Positions 52,201 through 62,855 of a DNA stretch of 64,000 nt are shown piece after piece. Positions within the stretch are counted from its first letter, which is position 1, and every line of letters begins with the position of its first letter. The stretch comes from Crotophaga sulcirostris (Eukaryota > Chordata > Aves > Cuculiformes > Crotophagidae): assembly GCA_013397455.1 (NCBI GenBank), contig VYZB01000135.1:1058698-1122697 (forward strand). The letters run 5' to 3'. A program made the position numbers and the translations under genes. Below the pieces are notes generated by a model that had not been told where the DNA came from, ran no database searches, and saw only the letters and a list, made by a program, of their open reading frames with translations.

Positions 52201-55200
52201 AACAAGTATGAGCTTGCATTCCTGAACCACATGCTCTGCTCCTCCACACCAGATAACTAAACTGAATAACTGAATGACATCTTGAGCTCAGACAATGTCT
52301 TTCTCCAGCAAGGGAACCAAACTACATTAAACCTGCCTTCACAGTGATATTTCACTCCAGCGTTGTCCTTGCACAGCCCAGGTCCCAGGCTCATGTGCAA
52401 CATTTCTATTCTAGTTGAGTTACAGGTGTTTACACCAGCCAAGCAAGGGATCCCCTCTGAAGTCTGGAAAGAGAAGAGCAGGGAAGCTTCTTTTTATAGT
52501 CTGCTTCATAGAGACATGGGTTCTGCTTTGCCATTTTAGTAGCTTTTCCCTTTGCAGTTGAAGTGTTTCATTGTGTGAAATCCCAAGTCCTTTCAAGTCC
52601 TAAGGAGTAAGGCCGTTGAGCGGAGCGGAGAATCGGACCTGTAGTCCTGTGACAGTTACATATGGCAAACATTTGCTTTGCACCCTGTTTGCAACTGTCA
52701 ATATTCTTCTGAGCCTCAGCAGATAAATGGTCCATGCAGTGTCCTCTCAGGCTAGCTGCTTCTGGCTGTGTTTGGGCTGTTTTGGCAGGAGGCCTCCTCA
52801 CAGGGAGCTCGGTGCCAGCACCTCTCTCTCCTCTCTGCTAGGAAGACTGAGCTTTCACACTCCTGCTCCCTGGCGCTGGAGTGGTGTGGCGAAGGGAAAG
52901 AAGTGATTTCTCAAGTGCTGCTTAAGCCATTTAGCTCGCTTCAGGTGAAAGAAAACATCTTTAACAACATCTATGCACCATGTGGTAGCTAGCACTGGTG
53001 AGAGAGAGAATCCCAGTGAGGATTACGGTAGAAGAGGAAGCTGTATGAAACTCCCATGTGAGTCATGCACACATAATTTACATGAGTTTTTTTTCATGCA
53101 TTTTACTGGGGAAGGGTGCTGGGGGGGAATGGAAAATGTTTTAGAGTCCTTTTTAATTTTAAATTTCTCTGTGCCTGTTTTTTCACCATGGGTAACTTTC
53201 CTCCTTTTTGTAATAAAACGTATATGAAGAGCAGATCAGATGAAAAAGTGATTACACCGTGCTGTAATGTCGAAAAAATGCTTATTCAGCTAAACATGTT
53301 TTGAAATACTGGCAAAAAAGGAGCCTGCTAAGTTCAGGCTGGAAGCAGTTTACATAGTTTCTGAGACTATTTCCTCTACTGTTCGATATATCAAGAACTC
53401 ATAGTGCTGCAGCAACGAGTATTTTTCTGTCTTTAAAATATATCTCAAGAACAAAAGTTGTTGTTTCAAAGTAATATGATCTTGCTCTCCATCTACACAT
53501 ATAAATATCTGAGCAATAACTGGATTATTGTTTGTAAACAAATCTTACATGTTGATTTTTTTTTTAATCTTAAGTTTTTCTATTTAAAAAATCCTGAAAT
53601 CAATACGGTACATGTGAGAATACGAAATAAAAGCATCAACTAAATTATCTTGTTTTTTTAAAAAAAATTTTTTTGCAGTAACCCATGTTAAGAAAACATA
53701 CTTTTGAAGGATTTTATCTTTTAAGCATTTTATTGGAGAAAAGGCATATTGAGATTTTCCATTAAAAAATAATCATGCATTAACTTAGTCAGAATTTGTG
53801 AGGGGGGAGTTTCAGAGTTGCCTATTATATATTTTTAAAAAAGGAAAATTATTAATTTAGTCAATAAAGTGCTGAAGATAAGAGTGGATTTTTAATACTT
53901 CTTTGTTTGTAGCTGCTGTTAACTGCTCTGAACTGCAGAGGAATACTCTTAAAATATTACAACTTTAACTAAAAATTGAGACTGTAGGTAAGATTGTTTT
54001 TTTATTTATTTTGTAAAAAGGGCCATTGCCCTAAAGGTTTGAGAATCAAAGTCTTTGTTCAGCTCTCGGCACAGTTGGGCCCAAAATCATAGTCCTTGTA
54101 CACTACTTCAAAATAAATGTTCAGTAATTCTGATCACTTCAAACTTCACAGTGTATCCAGTTTCCTTTAAATGACAAAAGAAAATTTTTTTTTAGGTTTT
54201 AAATGGGGAATAATGGTGTTACGTCTATAAGTGAACAGAAAGTACTGAATATAAAAGCTTCAACTAACTTTTTAAATAATTGCCCTGGTCTTTCCCAAAT
54301 AATTGCAATTTTCTGTTCATTTTCTGTTAATTGCATGTGCAGACAGATTCAGGCAAAACAGCTGTGGTGGCTCTACATAGGATACTTTCCTACAAAGCGG
54401 TAAAGTTCCAGATGAGTTTTGTCCTGTTTTAAGCTCTCTTCCACTCTGAGATTTTAATCCCTGTTAGCATCTTTCTACAGAGCCTGCATACAATTTCATA
54501 GGTTCTGACCATAGTACAAATACTACATGAATATGTGAAATCTGCATGGCTCTCTGCTGCAAAATACAAGCTGAACACAAATCAATGTATCTTCCATTAA
54601 TTTTGCTCAGTGAAGAAAAGAATATATCGGATTTTGTAGCTTTAAATCTTAATATTAAAAAAATTAAAGGTGGGTAAGCCATTTTTGGGCTATGCTGTGC
54701 TGTGGTTGGTATTTTCCCTCAGACTGCACTGTGAAAGATACATAATTCTCACTAATCTTCATTCAATAAGATTTCATCACAGAACATTCTAAGTAGGTTT
54801 AGGTAGGATGGCAGTTTTTGGATTAAAGATAATACATCTTAAAATACTAAGGCAGAAATATAAAAGCAAACCTAGAAAAGCCAATAAGGCATGAATCATT
54901 CGATAAAATAAGATCTAAAAGTAGAATTGTATTATGGTAGAGTTAAAGTAATTTTTGATGTATTTTTTTTTCATCACCTCTTAGGTTTTGCATATAAATT
55001 CAATAAGTTACAGCTCCTGGAAACAGATTTTGATTTGCTAGATTTATATCTGCATGTGAGAGCTTTAGTTACAAGTATATTTAGATTGGGAGCAGAGCAA
55101 TATAGATTTATTTTAAAACAGACATAATACTAGGAGTCCCATACAAGCTTGTGCATGAATTTCTGACAGATGTATCTGTATAAAAACAAGCAGGCAGAAT

Positions 55201-58200
55201 GTGCTTGGCCACTTTTTCAAATGTCAGAATAACCTTAGAAATGCAATTAAGTTAACACTGATTTCACTACTCCACCCCATTTTCCATTATTTGTTTTATT
55301 TTAAAATAATTCAAGAATTAATCTATTTTGACTAAAAAAATGTGGAAGGCATCTTTTAGTGTCAGTACACATAGATATGTGAAAGAAACTAACGACATAT
55401 GACAAAATACGTAAACATTGTTTATTGAGCAGTCCTGTGCTAGAAGTAAATTCATAAACAAAAAGCCATGTTTTAATAACAATGAATGTTGGGGGGGGGG
55501 GGAAAGAAAAAAATGCTAGGAAAGAAATTAACACTTAACTAGATCAGTTTAAATTTCTGGCTGGTTGATTTTGACTTTTTTTTTAATTCATTGAACAGAG
55601 GACTGTTTGGGTTGGGTTTTTTTTTCACTTCTTCCACTATTTTTCTACTTAGGCATCAGCCTTTCTTCCCAGGAGTGAATGCCTTGTTCCAGAATATGCG
55701 AATACTGCTCTTAGATGGTTTAGATAAGAATATTATGACTTTTATTCAGAGTATAAACCGCACTTGAGTGGTTGAGAACCACATTAAGAAGGAAGCTCCA
55801 GTACTTTCTCATCTCCTACGCATTTTTTTTCACTTGTTTTTTCACCTTTCAGAATTAACAGTGTGGATTGTAAACACAGCAACTTTAACTCTTAGTTTTC
55901 CTACTTTTTCTTCATTGGATCACTTACCAGAATTATTTTTCCCTAATTCAAGAGTGCAAGGAGGTGAGCTGTACCTTTTCTACAGAAGCAGATTTTTAAA
56001 AATGAAAAGTTTATCAGAAGTAACCTAACATTCTGTAAGAAAACGAAAGAGCTGCTTTCACATTCAGGTTGTTTGGGGTTTTTTTCATTTAAAAAGTTCA
56101 CATGCTAGCCAACAATTCAAGTTGTTTTGGGACATTTCTTCCATGTAGGTCAGCTCTTCTGACCTATGACTGTTAGGATTTTAACTTAAGTTCTTCATCA
56201 GTGCATTTCATGAAAACTTTTATAGGAGTCTTGATATGAGGAAAGAATGAAAAAAAATATTTTGTAGGGAAGACATTGAACTTTCATTTCTCCAGATCAG
56301 AAAAGTGTCCTCAAAATTATACTTTAGTCCTTTACAAATTCTGTTTGGACTATTTAGACTGCTTCTTTTCTGGAATCATTTTTTCAGCCTTGGTCAAGCT
56401 TGCCCTGAGCAAGGCTGGTTTCAGATTATAAAATGTACTAAGAACATTTCACCCCAAACAGTCATCACTATTCCACTGAGAAGATGCTGATCCTTGTGTT
56501 GGAAACCATGTTATCAACATTTTGCCCGATATCTTCATAGTTTGAGAGCAATTTGTGTCTAGTGTTTGCTGCTTTACTAAAGCATACTACACCTGCTGTT
56601 GCAAACTGTCATCTGACCATGCTTTAGTTTGAGATCTTTGCTGTTTGCATTATTAGACTGTGATGTAGAAGCTTATTCTTCCAAAGACGCAGCCTGCGGT
56701 TTGGTTTGCTTGCCTCAAGGTTTGCTGTTGCAATGAAAAAGGTACTCATGGTTAGATCTCTTTGCAGTGAGTTTTTACAAAATCATTCACCTTTAAAAGC
56801 AATTTTCTTTTCAAATACCCTTTAACTTCACAGCTCATGTTTCCTGTGATCTTTGGATTTATCCCACTTAGAGTTTTGCTTCCATAGCTAGGCTAAAGCA
56901 GTACTGCACTTGGAATGTCTCAAAGATGCCTGTAAAATTAATGTTGGCATTCATGTTAATACAGGTTTCTTTGAATAATGATTTTCAGCTCTAGGCACTC
57001 TTCAAAACTCTTCAAATATTCAAGAAACAAGGATGAAAGTTCAGAAGATGCAGAACAAATTGCTACTAGAATAATAGTCATCTGAAATAACAACAAATTG
57101 TGATATCGACAGACTTTACAGTAAGAGCACTGTTGGCCTTCCCCTGCTGCCCTGATGTGTATCCTCCCACCTCTGGTAGTGTAAAAGAGATGTGCGTTCT
57201 CTATAGTCTTTCCTTCTTCCTTTGGGAAAAAAAGTAACTAGGGAAGTTGATGGCGCTTTGACCTGGCAAGTATTTCTGATGATCACTTGGTAGTGTGAGC
57301 ACTTGTCTGCGGTTCAGAACACCTGAGTCAGTCCATATGGACCACTGAGTAGTCACTGGTTACAGCAACTGTGAATCATAACCCACGTGTACTGTATTCT
57401 GCTGGAACACAAAAAAAGGGAAGGCTGAGAAACCCATTACACCTCTCCCTAAGGCATTACTGCTATTGCCAACTCCACAATTCAAAACTTATGAGTCAAA
57501 CCTCCCCAAATCTTAAGATTTACTTAAAACAAATATATTAAAGGATAGGAAATAGTTTTTAAAATGGAGTTTATTTTGTATTTTGTTCTGACATTATAAT
57601 GCTACAAACCCAGGTTTTATTAAACTGGGATACTGGGAAATGTTACATAACCCCCTAGCGCATGGTATTACTTACTTTAAAGCTTTGCCTGGTAAAGAAA
57701 GAGGTGTGTGAATTTAGCAGGAATACATTTGGGTCAGTTGTTTTACTTTTGTTGTATTGACACACTCAAATTATGTCTGTTAATTTTGGTTCCTTATATT
57801 CTCATTTGGTTGTGAACTATGGCAAGTGTTTGCTGCTGCCAGTGAAATCTAGGGGAAAGGTGCTTTCAATGTGCAATGCCAATATATGCAGTGCTTTGTT
57901 AAAGCTGAGTAACTGGAAAAGCCAGGTTCTTCTCACTTTGGGCACCCAGTATGGATGAGATACTTGTGCCAAATTCTTGTGGGTAGTATCTCTCTTTCAG
58001 CTCTGAGAAGCATTCAAAGGCCACCATGATAAGAAGTGTCACAGGAAAACCTTGCAATTCAGGCTTGGGTGGGCAGTTTGAGAAGCATCCAGTAAATAAG
58101 ACATGGGGCTTCATCTTGCTTAGTGAGGAGACTACAAGATAGTGCAGCTGCTAATATTGGCATTGTTTTGTTCCATCCGTTTAAAGAAGGTGGGACCCAG

Positions 58201-58251
58201 CAGAAAAGGCCCTTGAGTGAGAATTGTATCATACAAGGGCTGTATCCAAGA
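49228..58251. other. Repeat-poor AT-rich desert, no gene recognised
   Basis: Nine kilobases without a recognisable gene or mobile element. Open frames are all short (at most about 86 codons). A G12 run (55491-55502) is listed separately. The block at about 50880-51130 and the stretches near 51960-52140 and 53650-53900 have the mixed ATTA/CAAT look of vertebrate conserved non-coding DNA, which only an alignment can test. A modestly GC-richer patch lies at about 52440-53060. Confidence 0.65.
55491..55502 (+). repeat. Poly-G run, 12 bases
   Basis: An uninterrupted run of 12 G residues followed by an A-rich tract. Runs like this are prone to slippage and to sequencing or assembly error, so the length should be treated as approximate. 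Confidence 0.9.
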
Positions 58252-59117
58252 AATCATAGTATCATAGTATTACAAGGTTGGAAAGGACCTTTGAGATCAT
58301 CGAGTCCAACCTATAACCCAACAGTAACATTAACACCAACCCATCATCTAAACCATGGCACTCAGTGCCTCATCCAATCTCCCCTTAAACACCTTCAGGG
58401 ACGGCAACTCCACCCCCTCCCTGGGCAGCGCATTCCAATAGCCAATCACCCTTCCAGTGAAGAATTTTTTCCTAATATCAAGCTTAAACCTTCCCTGACG
58501 AAGCTTAAGTCCATGTCCTCTTGTTCTGTCACTGGTCACCTGAGAGAAGAGACCAACGCCTGCCTGACTACAACCTCCTTTTAGGTAGTTGTAGAGAGCA
58601 ATAAGGTCACCCCTGAGCCTCCTCCAGGCTAAACAACCCCAGCTCCCTCATAGGGCTTGTGCTCCAGCCCCTTCACCATCTTTGTTGCTCTCCTCTGGAC
58701 ACACTCCAGTATCTTGACATGCTTCTCAAACTGTGGGGCCCAGAATTGCACACAGTACTCAAGGTGTGGCCTAACCAGTGCCGAGTACAGGGGGACGATA
58801 ACTTCTCTGGTCCTGCTGGCCACACTATTTCTGAAGCAGGTCAGGATACCATTGGCCTTCTTGGCCATTTGGGCACACTGCTGGCTCATGTTGAGTTTCC
58901 TGTCTACCAGTACTCCCAAGTCCCTTTCTGCCTGACTACTCTCCAGCCACTCTGTCCCCAGTCTATAGCTTTACATGGGGTTATTGTGTCCAAAGTGTAG
59001 CACCCGGAATTTGGACTTATGAAACCTCCTCCTATTGGAATCAGCCCATCTCTCCAGTCTGTCAAGGTCCCTCTGCAGGGCCATCCTACCTTCTAACAGA
59101 TTGACACTTGCTACTGA
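58252..59117 (-). mobile_element. CR1 LINE, best preserved copy (antisense)
   Basis: At 866 bp this is the longest well-preserved CR1 here. It begins with the antisense terminus (AATCATAGTATCATAGTATT), covers the 3' tail and continues into ORF2 up to the reverse transcriptase palm region. On the minus strand two long pieces of the ORF2 C-terminus stay open. Positions 58919-58629 include LGVLVD-like, [20 protein letters not shown] and [12 protein letters not shown]; positions 58539-58348 include LDIRKKFF and [12 protein letters not shown] small deletion near 58630 shifts the frame and splits them, so the copy is dead, but its low decay suggests a fairly young insertion. Plus-strand open frames in the same interval are shadows of this element. 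The 5' part of ORF2 and ORF1 are missing by truncation. Confidence 0.97.
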
Positions 59118-59827
59118 ACATTATTCCTATTTTTTCTGTTTGATTCTATACCCTTTAATCATGTTTGAACAAGATTAACCCTTGTTTTAATACAGCTTTA
59201 ACACGTGTATGCATGTGTATGTGTGTGAATGCACATGCTTGTGCACATCATTTTTGGAAGTTGGGGGGGTGGTTAAAAGCAAATTGCATAAACAGAGATT
59301 TTATCTTGCCGCAATCTACTAACATCCAAATGAGTCATCAGAAAGAGTGGAATATTCTGAGCCATCCCACAGTGTCCTGCTACTTGAGCCAAGTGATGGC
59401 AATAAGAAGATAATTCTCTATTTAAAGCACCTCCATAGAGAAACAATATAGAGTTGTTGGTGATTCCCTCTTTTCCCTTGCCAAAGTCCTGGCTTCTCAG
59501 CACCATCTCTTTTCTACAAGCTCTCATTTGCTTCACCAGCTAAGAAGTCCAGTTTCTTTTTGCAAATAGTTTTAGCTTCCCTGCTCAGACTGAGTCTACT
59601 CCCACCTTCTGCACCCAACTTTTCTCCCTTGCTCTGCTGGACTCTGTCAGTTTATTGATGTCCTTTTCCCTTCTTTTTCTTCTATTTCGTTTTGATATCT
59701 TTATTTCCTCCATACTGAAATCAAAGAACTTCTACTAAGCTGTATGGATGCAAGCAGGAGAAATATTAAAAGCCATACATATTTCATGGCACCCAGACTG
59801 GTGCTTCTGATTGAGTCGTTATAGGGC
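59118..59827. other. Spacer between two CR1 copies
   Basis: I recognise no gene here. A degenerate GT-rich simple repeat lies at 59201-59249 (GTGTATGCATGTGTATGTGTG...). The rest is unremarkable AT-rich sequence. Confidence 0.7.
59201..59249 (+). repeat. Degenerate (GT)n-rich simple repeat
   Basis: Alternating purine-pyrimidine sequence built from GTGT, GCAT and GCAC steps. It is impure and so probably old. Confidence 0.75.
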
Positions 59828-59983
59828 TGAAATTTTTTATAATACCCAATCTAAACCTCCCCTGGTGCAACATGAGGCCATTTTCTCTCATCCTTTCACT
59901 TCTTACTTGGGAAAAGTGACCAACACCCACCTCACTACCCTCAGCCTCCTCTTCTCCAAGCTAAACAACCCCAGTTCCCTCAG
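59828..59983 (-). mobile_element. CR1 LINE, internal ORF2 fragment (antisense)
   Basis: The 156 bp match antisense CR1 from the DIRKKFF-like codons onward. They include the CTAAACCTCCCCTGGTGCAAC block, the CACTTCTTACTTGGGAAAAG block and the CTAAACAACCCCAGTTCCCTC block. The 3' tail and the terminus are missing, and the middle has lost the segment normally found before the CCTCAGCCTCC block. This is an internal fragment, unlike the usual 5'-truncated copies, so a later deletion or recombination removed its tail. Confidence 0.88.
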
Positions 59984-61397
59984 TCAAATTTTTCCTATTA
60001 AACTTCAGCAAGTCCCTAGCAAGTGTACACAAACTGAAGTTTTCAAATGTTTACATCCTGGCTAGAATGAAGCTGCAAAACCCACATCCCAAACAAGCTA
60101 CCTCCCATTCTAATTTCTGCTCTGAACGTGGAGAGTTTCTCAAATAAAAGGTTTCTGTAGTTTGGCAGCATGCACCAAACAACTGATGCTTTGATGGGCT
60201 CATTCTTGGAAAGGTCTAAGCTGTTTGACTGCAGATTTTCAAAATAAGTTATCCCTGAGGCGCACACCTGGTGACGGAAATTTTCAGCCAAACAATTTAA
60301 GTTTGGCAAAGTTTTTAAGCAACTGAAAATGCAGTCTTATAATAGGAGGTGTCTGGCAACCATAATAGTTGGCAGTTGTGCTAGCCCCACCTATAATATT
60401 TTTGGATCATTTAATAATGTAGTGAAGATTTTTAAGGGAGTATTTTTTCCATTAGAATTCAGTAAGATACAACTGTGCAGCTTCTTCATACTCTTTTGAG
60501 CTACAAAGCACTGAGAGATCATTTGAAGTAGTGTTCAGTTAGGAATCACCAGCCAGTTCCCATAAGCTTCATAATACTGGGAACACTTAATTGAACATGT
60601 ATGTACAAAGTGAGATAAAAAACATACTATAATTGTTATGCGCTTTTCCAGTTTTAACACCCTCAATGTACCTTTAATTATTTTAAAATTGTTTCATCCA
60701 TGTGTGTCTGACTGTTTGGTCAGTCTTAGCTCTGACAATATCATGCTACCTTAAACAAGAGAAAAGCAATAAATAAATAAGAATGCTGATGGTGAACATT
60801 TTTACATATGCAACTTTCACTTGTTTCAACCAAATATTTGGTATTTCTTCTTGTGATTCCACTTAACAAACTTCATAAGAGAGAACAGCAAGCTTTTTAT
60901 TCATTGTAAACAAAGTATTTATTAACATTTTTATAGCAAAAGATTATATCCTCCAAAGAATGCTGTAGCCTCTAAAACCAAATATATATCTAAATAGTTT
61001 GGGCCCACCTTCATAAGTCTTTATAGGCTAGGATTTGCTCAGTATGCCTTTTGTTTGTTTGCTTACTTTTGGATACCAACACAAATACAATTTATTTGGA
61101 TATAACAAGTTGCTCTTCATATTGCGTAGCAGAATATACTTTATTCTATCTGTGAAGGAGATGAAGATTTTCTTGGTGGTGGTAGTTGCAGAATGATTTT
61201 GGTAAATTACCCAGTGTGGCTTCACCTACTACAAGGATAAACAGATTACACCCAGTAAAAACTTTCATAGAATGCTGGTAGCAGTAAGAAAAACAAAACA
61301 ATTCGTAACCCTTGATCAGACCACTGGTGTTTCAGCTCTCTCCCTAATCTCTGTCACTGAAGTTGTTCCTAAATGCTTAGGAGGCAACTGAGGGACT
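59984..61397. other. AT-rich DNA, nothing recognised
   Basis: I see no gene, RNA gene or repeat family in these 1.4 kb. The open frames are short and unremarkable. Confidence 0.7.
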
Positions 61398-61573
61398 CCA
61401 TTGGAACAGGCTGCCCAGGGAAATGGTGGAGCCACCATCCCTAGAGGTGTTCAAAAAGCATGTAGATGCGGCACTTTGGGACATGGTTTAGCAGGCACGG
61501 TGGTGTTGGGCTGACGGTTGGACTTAATGATCCTAGATGTCTTTTCCAACCTTAATGATTCTATGATTCCATG
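61398..61573 (+). mobile_element. CR1 LINE, 3' tail fragment (sense)
   Basis: This CR1 end starts at the CATTGGAACAGGCTGCCCAG block of late ORF2 and runs through GTTGGACTTAATGATCC and TTTTCCAACCTTAATGATTC to a good terminus (ATTCTATGATTCCATG). It is about 176 bp long and lies only 111 bp upstream of the candidate exon at 61685. Its tail differs from the other copies (GGCACGGTGGTGTTGGGCTG), marking another subfamily. Confidence 0.94.
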
Positions 61574-61684
61574 CATGTATTAATAGATAGGTGGGGGAAA
61601 CTGCTTTCTAATACCAAGCATCTAGTAGACGGTATTAGGGTCGTAAAATGAGGGCCTTGTAAATTTTTTTTTTTCATTTTGCAG

Positions 61685-61861
61685 ACTTTCCTTTCTGTCC
61701 TTGCTCAGAACATTAACATGCTGAATAATATTAATGCAATTACAGCTCGTCAGGAGAAAATTAGTACCAGGATGCAAATTGACCATACTAAAGAGATAAA
61801 GCATAACCAGCCTAATTTATACCTGGATAAACTCAGCTTGCTGGAGCCGCCTGGCAAGTAA
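61685..61861 (+). CDS. Candidate terminal exon, protein not recognised
   Basis: A T-rich tract (about 61660-61680) is followed by GCAG, a near-ideal splice acceptor with AG at 61683-61684. From 61685 the frame is open in phase 0 for 58 codons to a TAA at 61859-61861. The predicted peptide looks like natural protein: a stretch rich in Leu, Asn and Ile that could form an amphipathic helix (LAQNINMLNNINAI), then a charged stretch (TARQEKISTRMQ), ending in LDKLSLLEPPGK. I do not recognise the family. It could be a last exon. Alternatively, the GT at 61858-61859 (context CAAGTAATA) could act as a donor, making an internal exon of 173 nt. It sits between CR1 copies at 61398-61573 and 62057 onward and upstream of the CpG island, so a rightward promoter there would not drive it. 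No partner exon is certain. It may be a chance match. Confidence 0.3.
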   Translation, partial: TFLSVLAQNINMLNNINAITARQEKISTRMQIDHTKEIKHNQPNLYLDKLSLLEPPGK

Positions 61862-62056
61862 TATGCAAAATTCATATTCTGCAAACAAAAAGGCTTTTCG
61901 TAAGTCAATTAGAAATGTCCTTGGTTTAACAAAAAAAAAAAAAGATAGCTTCAGGGTAGTGCACCATCCCTCTATTTCGCACATCCTCCAGCCAAATAAA
62001 GTGCTCATCTGCAGAAAAAGTTGTCACTTTGCTTCTGCTGGGCAATATTACGTATT
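61862..62056 (+). other. Spacer, possible 3' untranslated sequence
   Basis: If the preceding candidate exon is terminal, this AT-rich stretch would be its 3' untranslated region. It includes a poly-A run near 61930-61942 and an AATAAA at 61996-62001, which fits a polyadenylation signal about 135 bp after the stop. No other feature is visible. Confidence 0.25.
61996..62001 (+). terminator. Possible polyadenylation signal AATAAA
   Basis: A canonical AATAAA hexamer lies about 135 bp past the candidate stop codon at 61859-61861. Such hexamers are common in AT-rich DNA, so it has weight only if the exon is real. Confidence 0.2.
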
Positions 62057-62113
62057 AACCAGGGTGGCTGGAACTGGATGATCTTTTAAGGTCCCTTCCA
62101 ACGCATCCTATGA
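62057..62113 (+). mobile_element. CR1 LINE, extreme 3' end (sense)
   Basis: Only the last 57 bp of a CR1 tail remain: an AACTGGATGATCTTTTAAGG block, GTCCCTTCCAACGCATCC and a shortened terminus. It abuts the next CR1 copy directly at 62114. Confidence 0.85.
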
Positions 62114-62369
62114 CAGAACAAAGGGACGTGGCCTCAAGATGTGCCAGGGGAGATTTAGGTTGAATATTAGGAAGAATTTCTTTACTGAAGGGGTTGTCAA
62201 GCATTGGAAGAGGCAGGTGGTTGAGTCACCATCCTTGGAGGTGTTTAAACAACGTGGTGATGTCGTACACGGGGACGCAGTCTAGCGGTGGACTTAGCAG
62301 GGCTGGATCGATGGTTGGACTTGATCTTTAAAGGTCTTTACCAACCAAAACCATTCTATGATTCTATAA
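62114..62369 (+). mobile_element. CR1 LINE, ORF2 end and 3' tail (sense)
   Basis: The copy runs from the GGACGTGGCCTCAAGATGTG block of late ORF2, past the ATTAGGAAGAATTTCTTTAC block (antisense of the usual GTAAAGAAATTCTTCCTAAT), to the tail GTTGGACTTGATCTTTAAAGG and the terminus CCATTCTATGATTCTATAAA. It is about 256 bp long, broken in frame, and joined head to tail with the fragment before it. Either a later CR1 inserted at the terminus of an older one, or one copy carries a duplication. Confidence 0.93.
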
Positions 62370-62411
62370 AACTGAGGATGAGAAGAGGATAAATAACCAA
62401 CATTACAGATT

Positions 62412-62577
62412 AGGATCACAGAATTGCTTGGTTGGAAAAGACCTTTGAGATCATCAAGTCCAACCATACCTGTCCACTGCTAAACCAGATCCTTACGCGC
62501 TTCATCTGCCCGTCTTTTGAACGCCTCCGGGGATGGGGACTCAACCGCCTCCCTGGGCAGCTGTGCCAGTGCCATAG
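62412..62577 (-). mobile_element. CR1 LINE, 3' tail fragment (antisense)
   Basis: This copy starts at the antisense terminus (AGGATCACAGAATTGCTTGG) and continues through the CATCAAGTCCAACC block to the CCTCCCTGGGCAGCTGTGCC block. With the copy ending at 62369 it forms a tail-to-tail inverted pair separated by 42 bp. The minus-strand open frame that runs from the CpG island into this copy (62480-62941) is an artefact of GC-rich sequence joined to CR1. Confidence 0.93.
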
Positions 62578-62775
62578 AAATTAAATTATGGAATAACTGC
62601 ATGCAAAAAAAACAAAGGGGAAGGACTGGCAAAAAATAAAAAATGAAAAGGGTTAAAAGGCGAGGCGGGGCCGGGCAGGGCAACGCGCGAGGCGGGCGGC
62701 GGCACCGGCATCTCAGGCGGGGAAGGGCGCGGAGCTCCCTTTTCCCTGGTGCCCGCACGACTGCTGAATCACGCC

Positions 62776-62787
62776 GGTCACGTGACC
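62776..62787. promoter_or_regulatory. E-box palindrome GGTCACGTGACC
   Basis: A perfect 12 bp palindrome centred on CACGTG with GTCACGTGAC context. This is the preferred site of bHLH-leucine zipper factors such as USF1/2 and of the MiT/TFE family (CLEAR element of lysosomal genes). Its place inside a CpG island makes a working promoter site plausible, but which factor binds is inference. Confidence 0.6.
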
Positions 62788-62802
62788 CGCGCGCGCGCGC
62801 GC
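62788..62802. repeat. (CG)n run, potential Z-DNA
   Basis: A CGCGCGCGCGCGCGC run directly follows the E-box palindrome, and a second short GCGCGC occurs at 62805-62810. Alternating CG is the classic left-handed Z-DNA former, and CpG tracts survive only where DNA stays unmethylated. Confidence 0.85.
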
Positions 62803-62838
62803 CTGCGCGCCCCCAGCCTCGCTGTCGCTGCGAGGCCG

Positions 62839-62855
62839 CCCCCCCCCCCCCCCCC
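62839..62855 (+). repeat. C17 homopolymer run
   Basis: Seventeen consecutive C residues lie in the CpG island; the minus strand is therefore G17 and could form a G-quadruplex. Its length is liable to sequencing error. Confidence 0.9.

Noticed and set aside
54984..55127. Good acceptor-like tract (CACCTCTTAG) with open frame to 55127
   Set aside because: The frame runs only about 47 codons to a stop, there is no donor, and the peptide has no recognisable features; AT-rich DNA produces many such sites.
58123..58584. 153-codon plus-strand open frame
   Set aside because: It runs largely antisense to the CR1 reverse transcriptase end and its tail, so it is a shadow frame.
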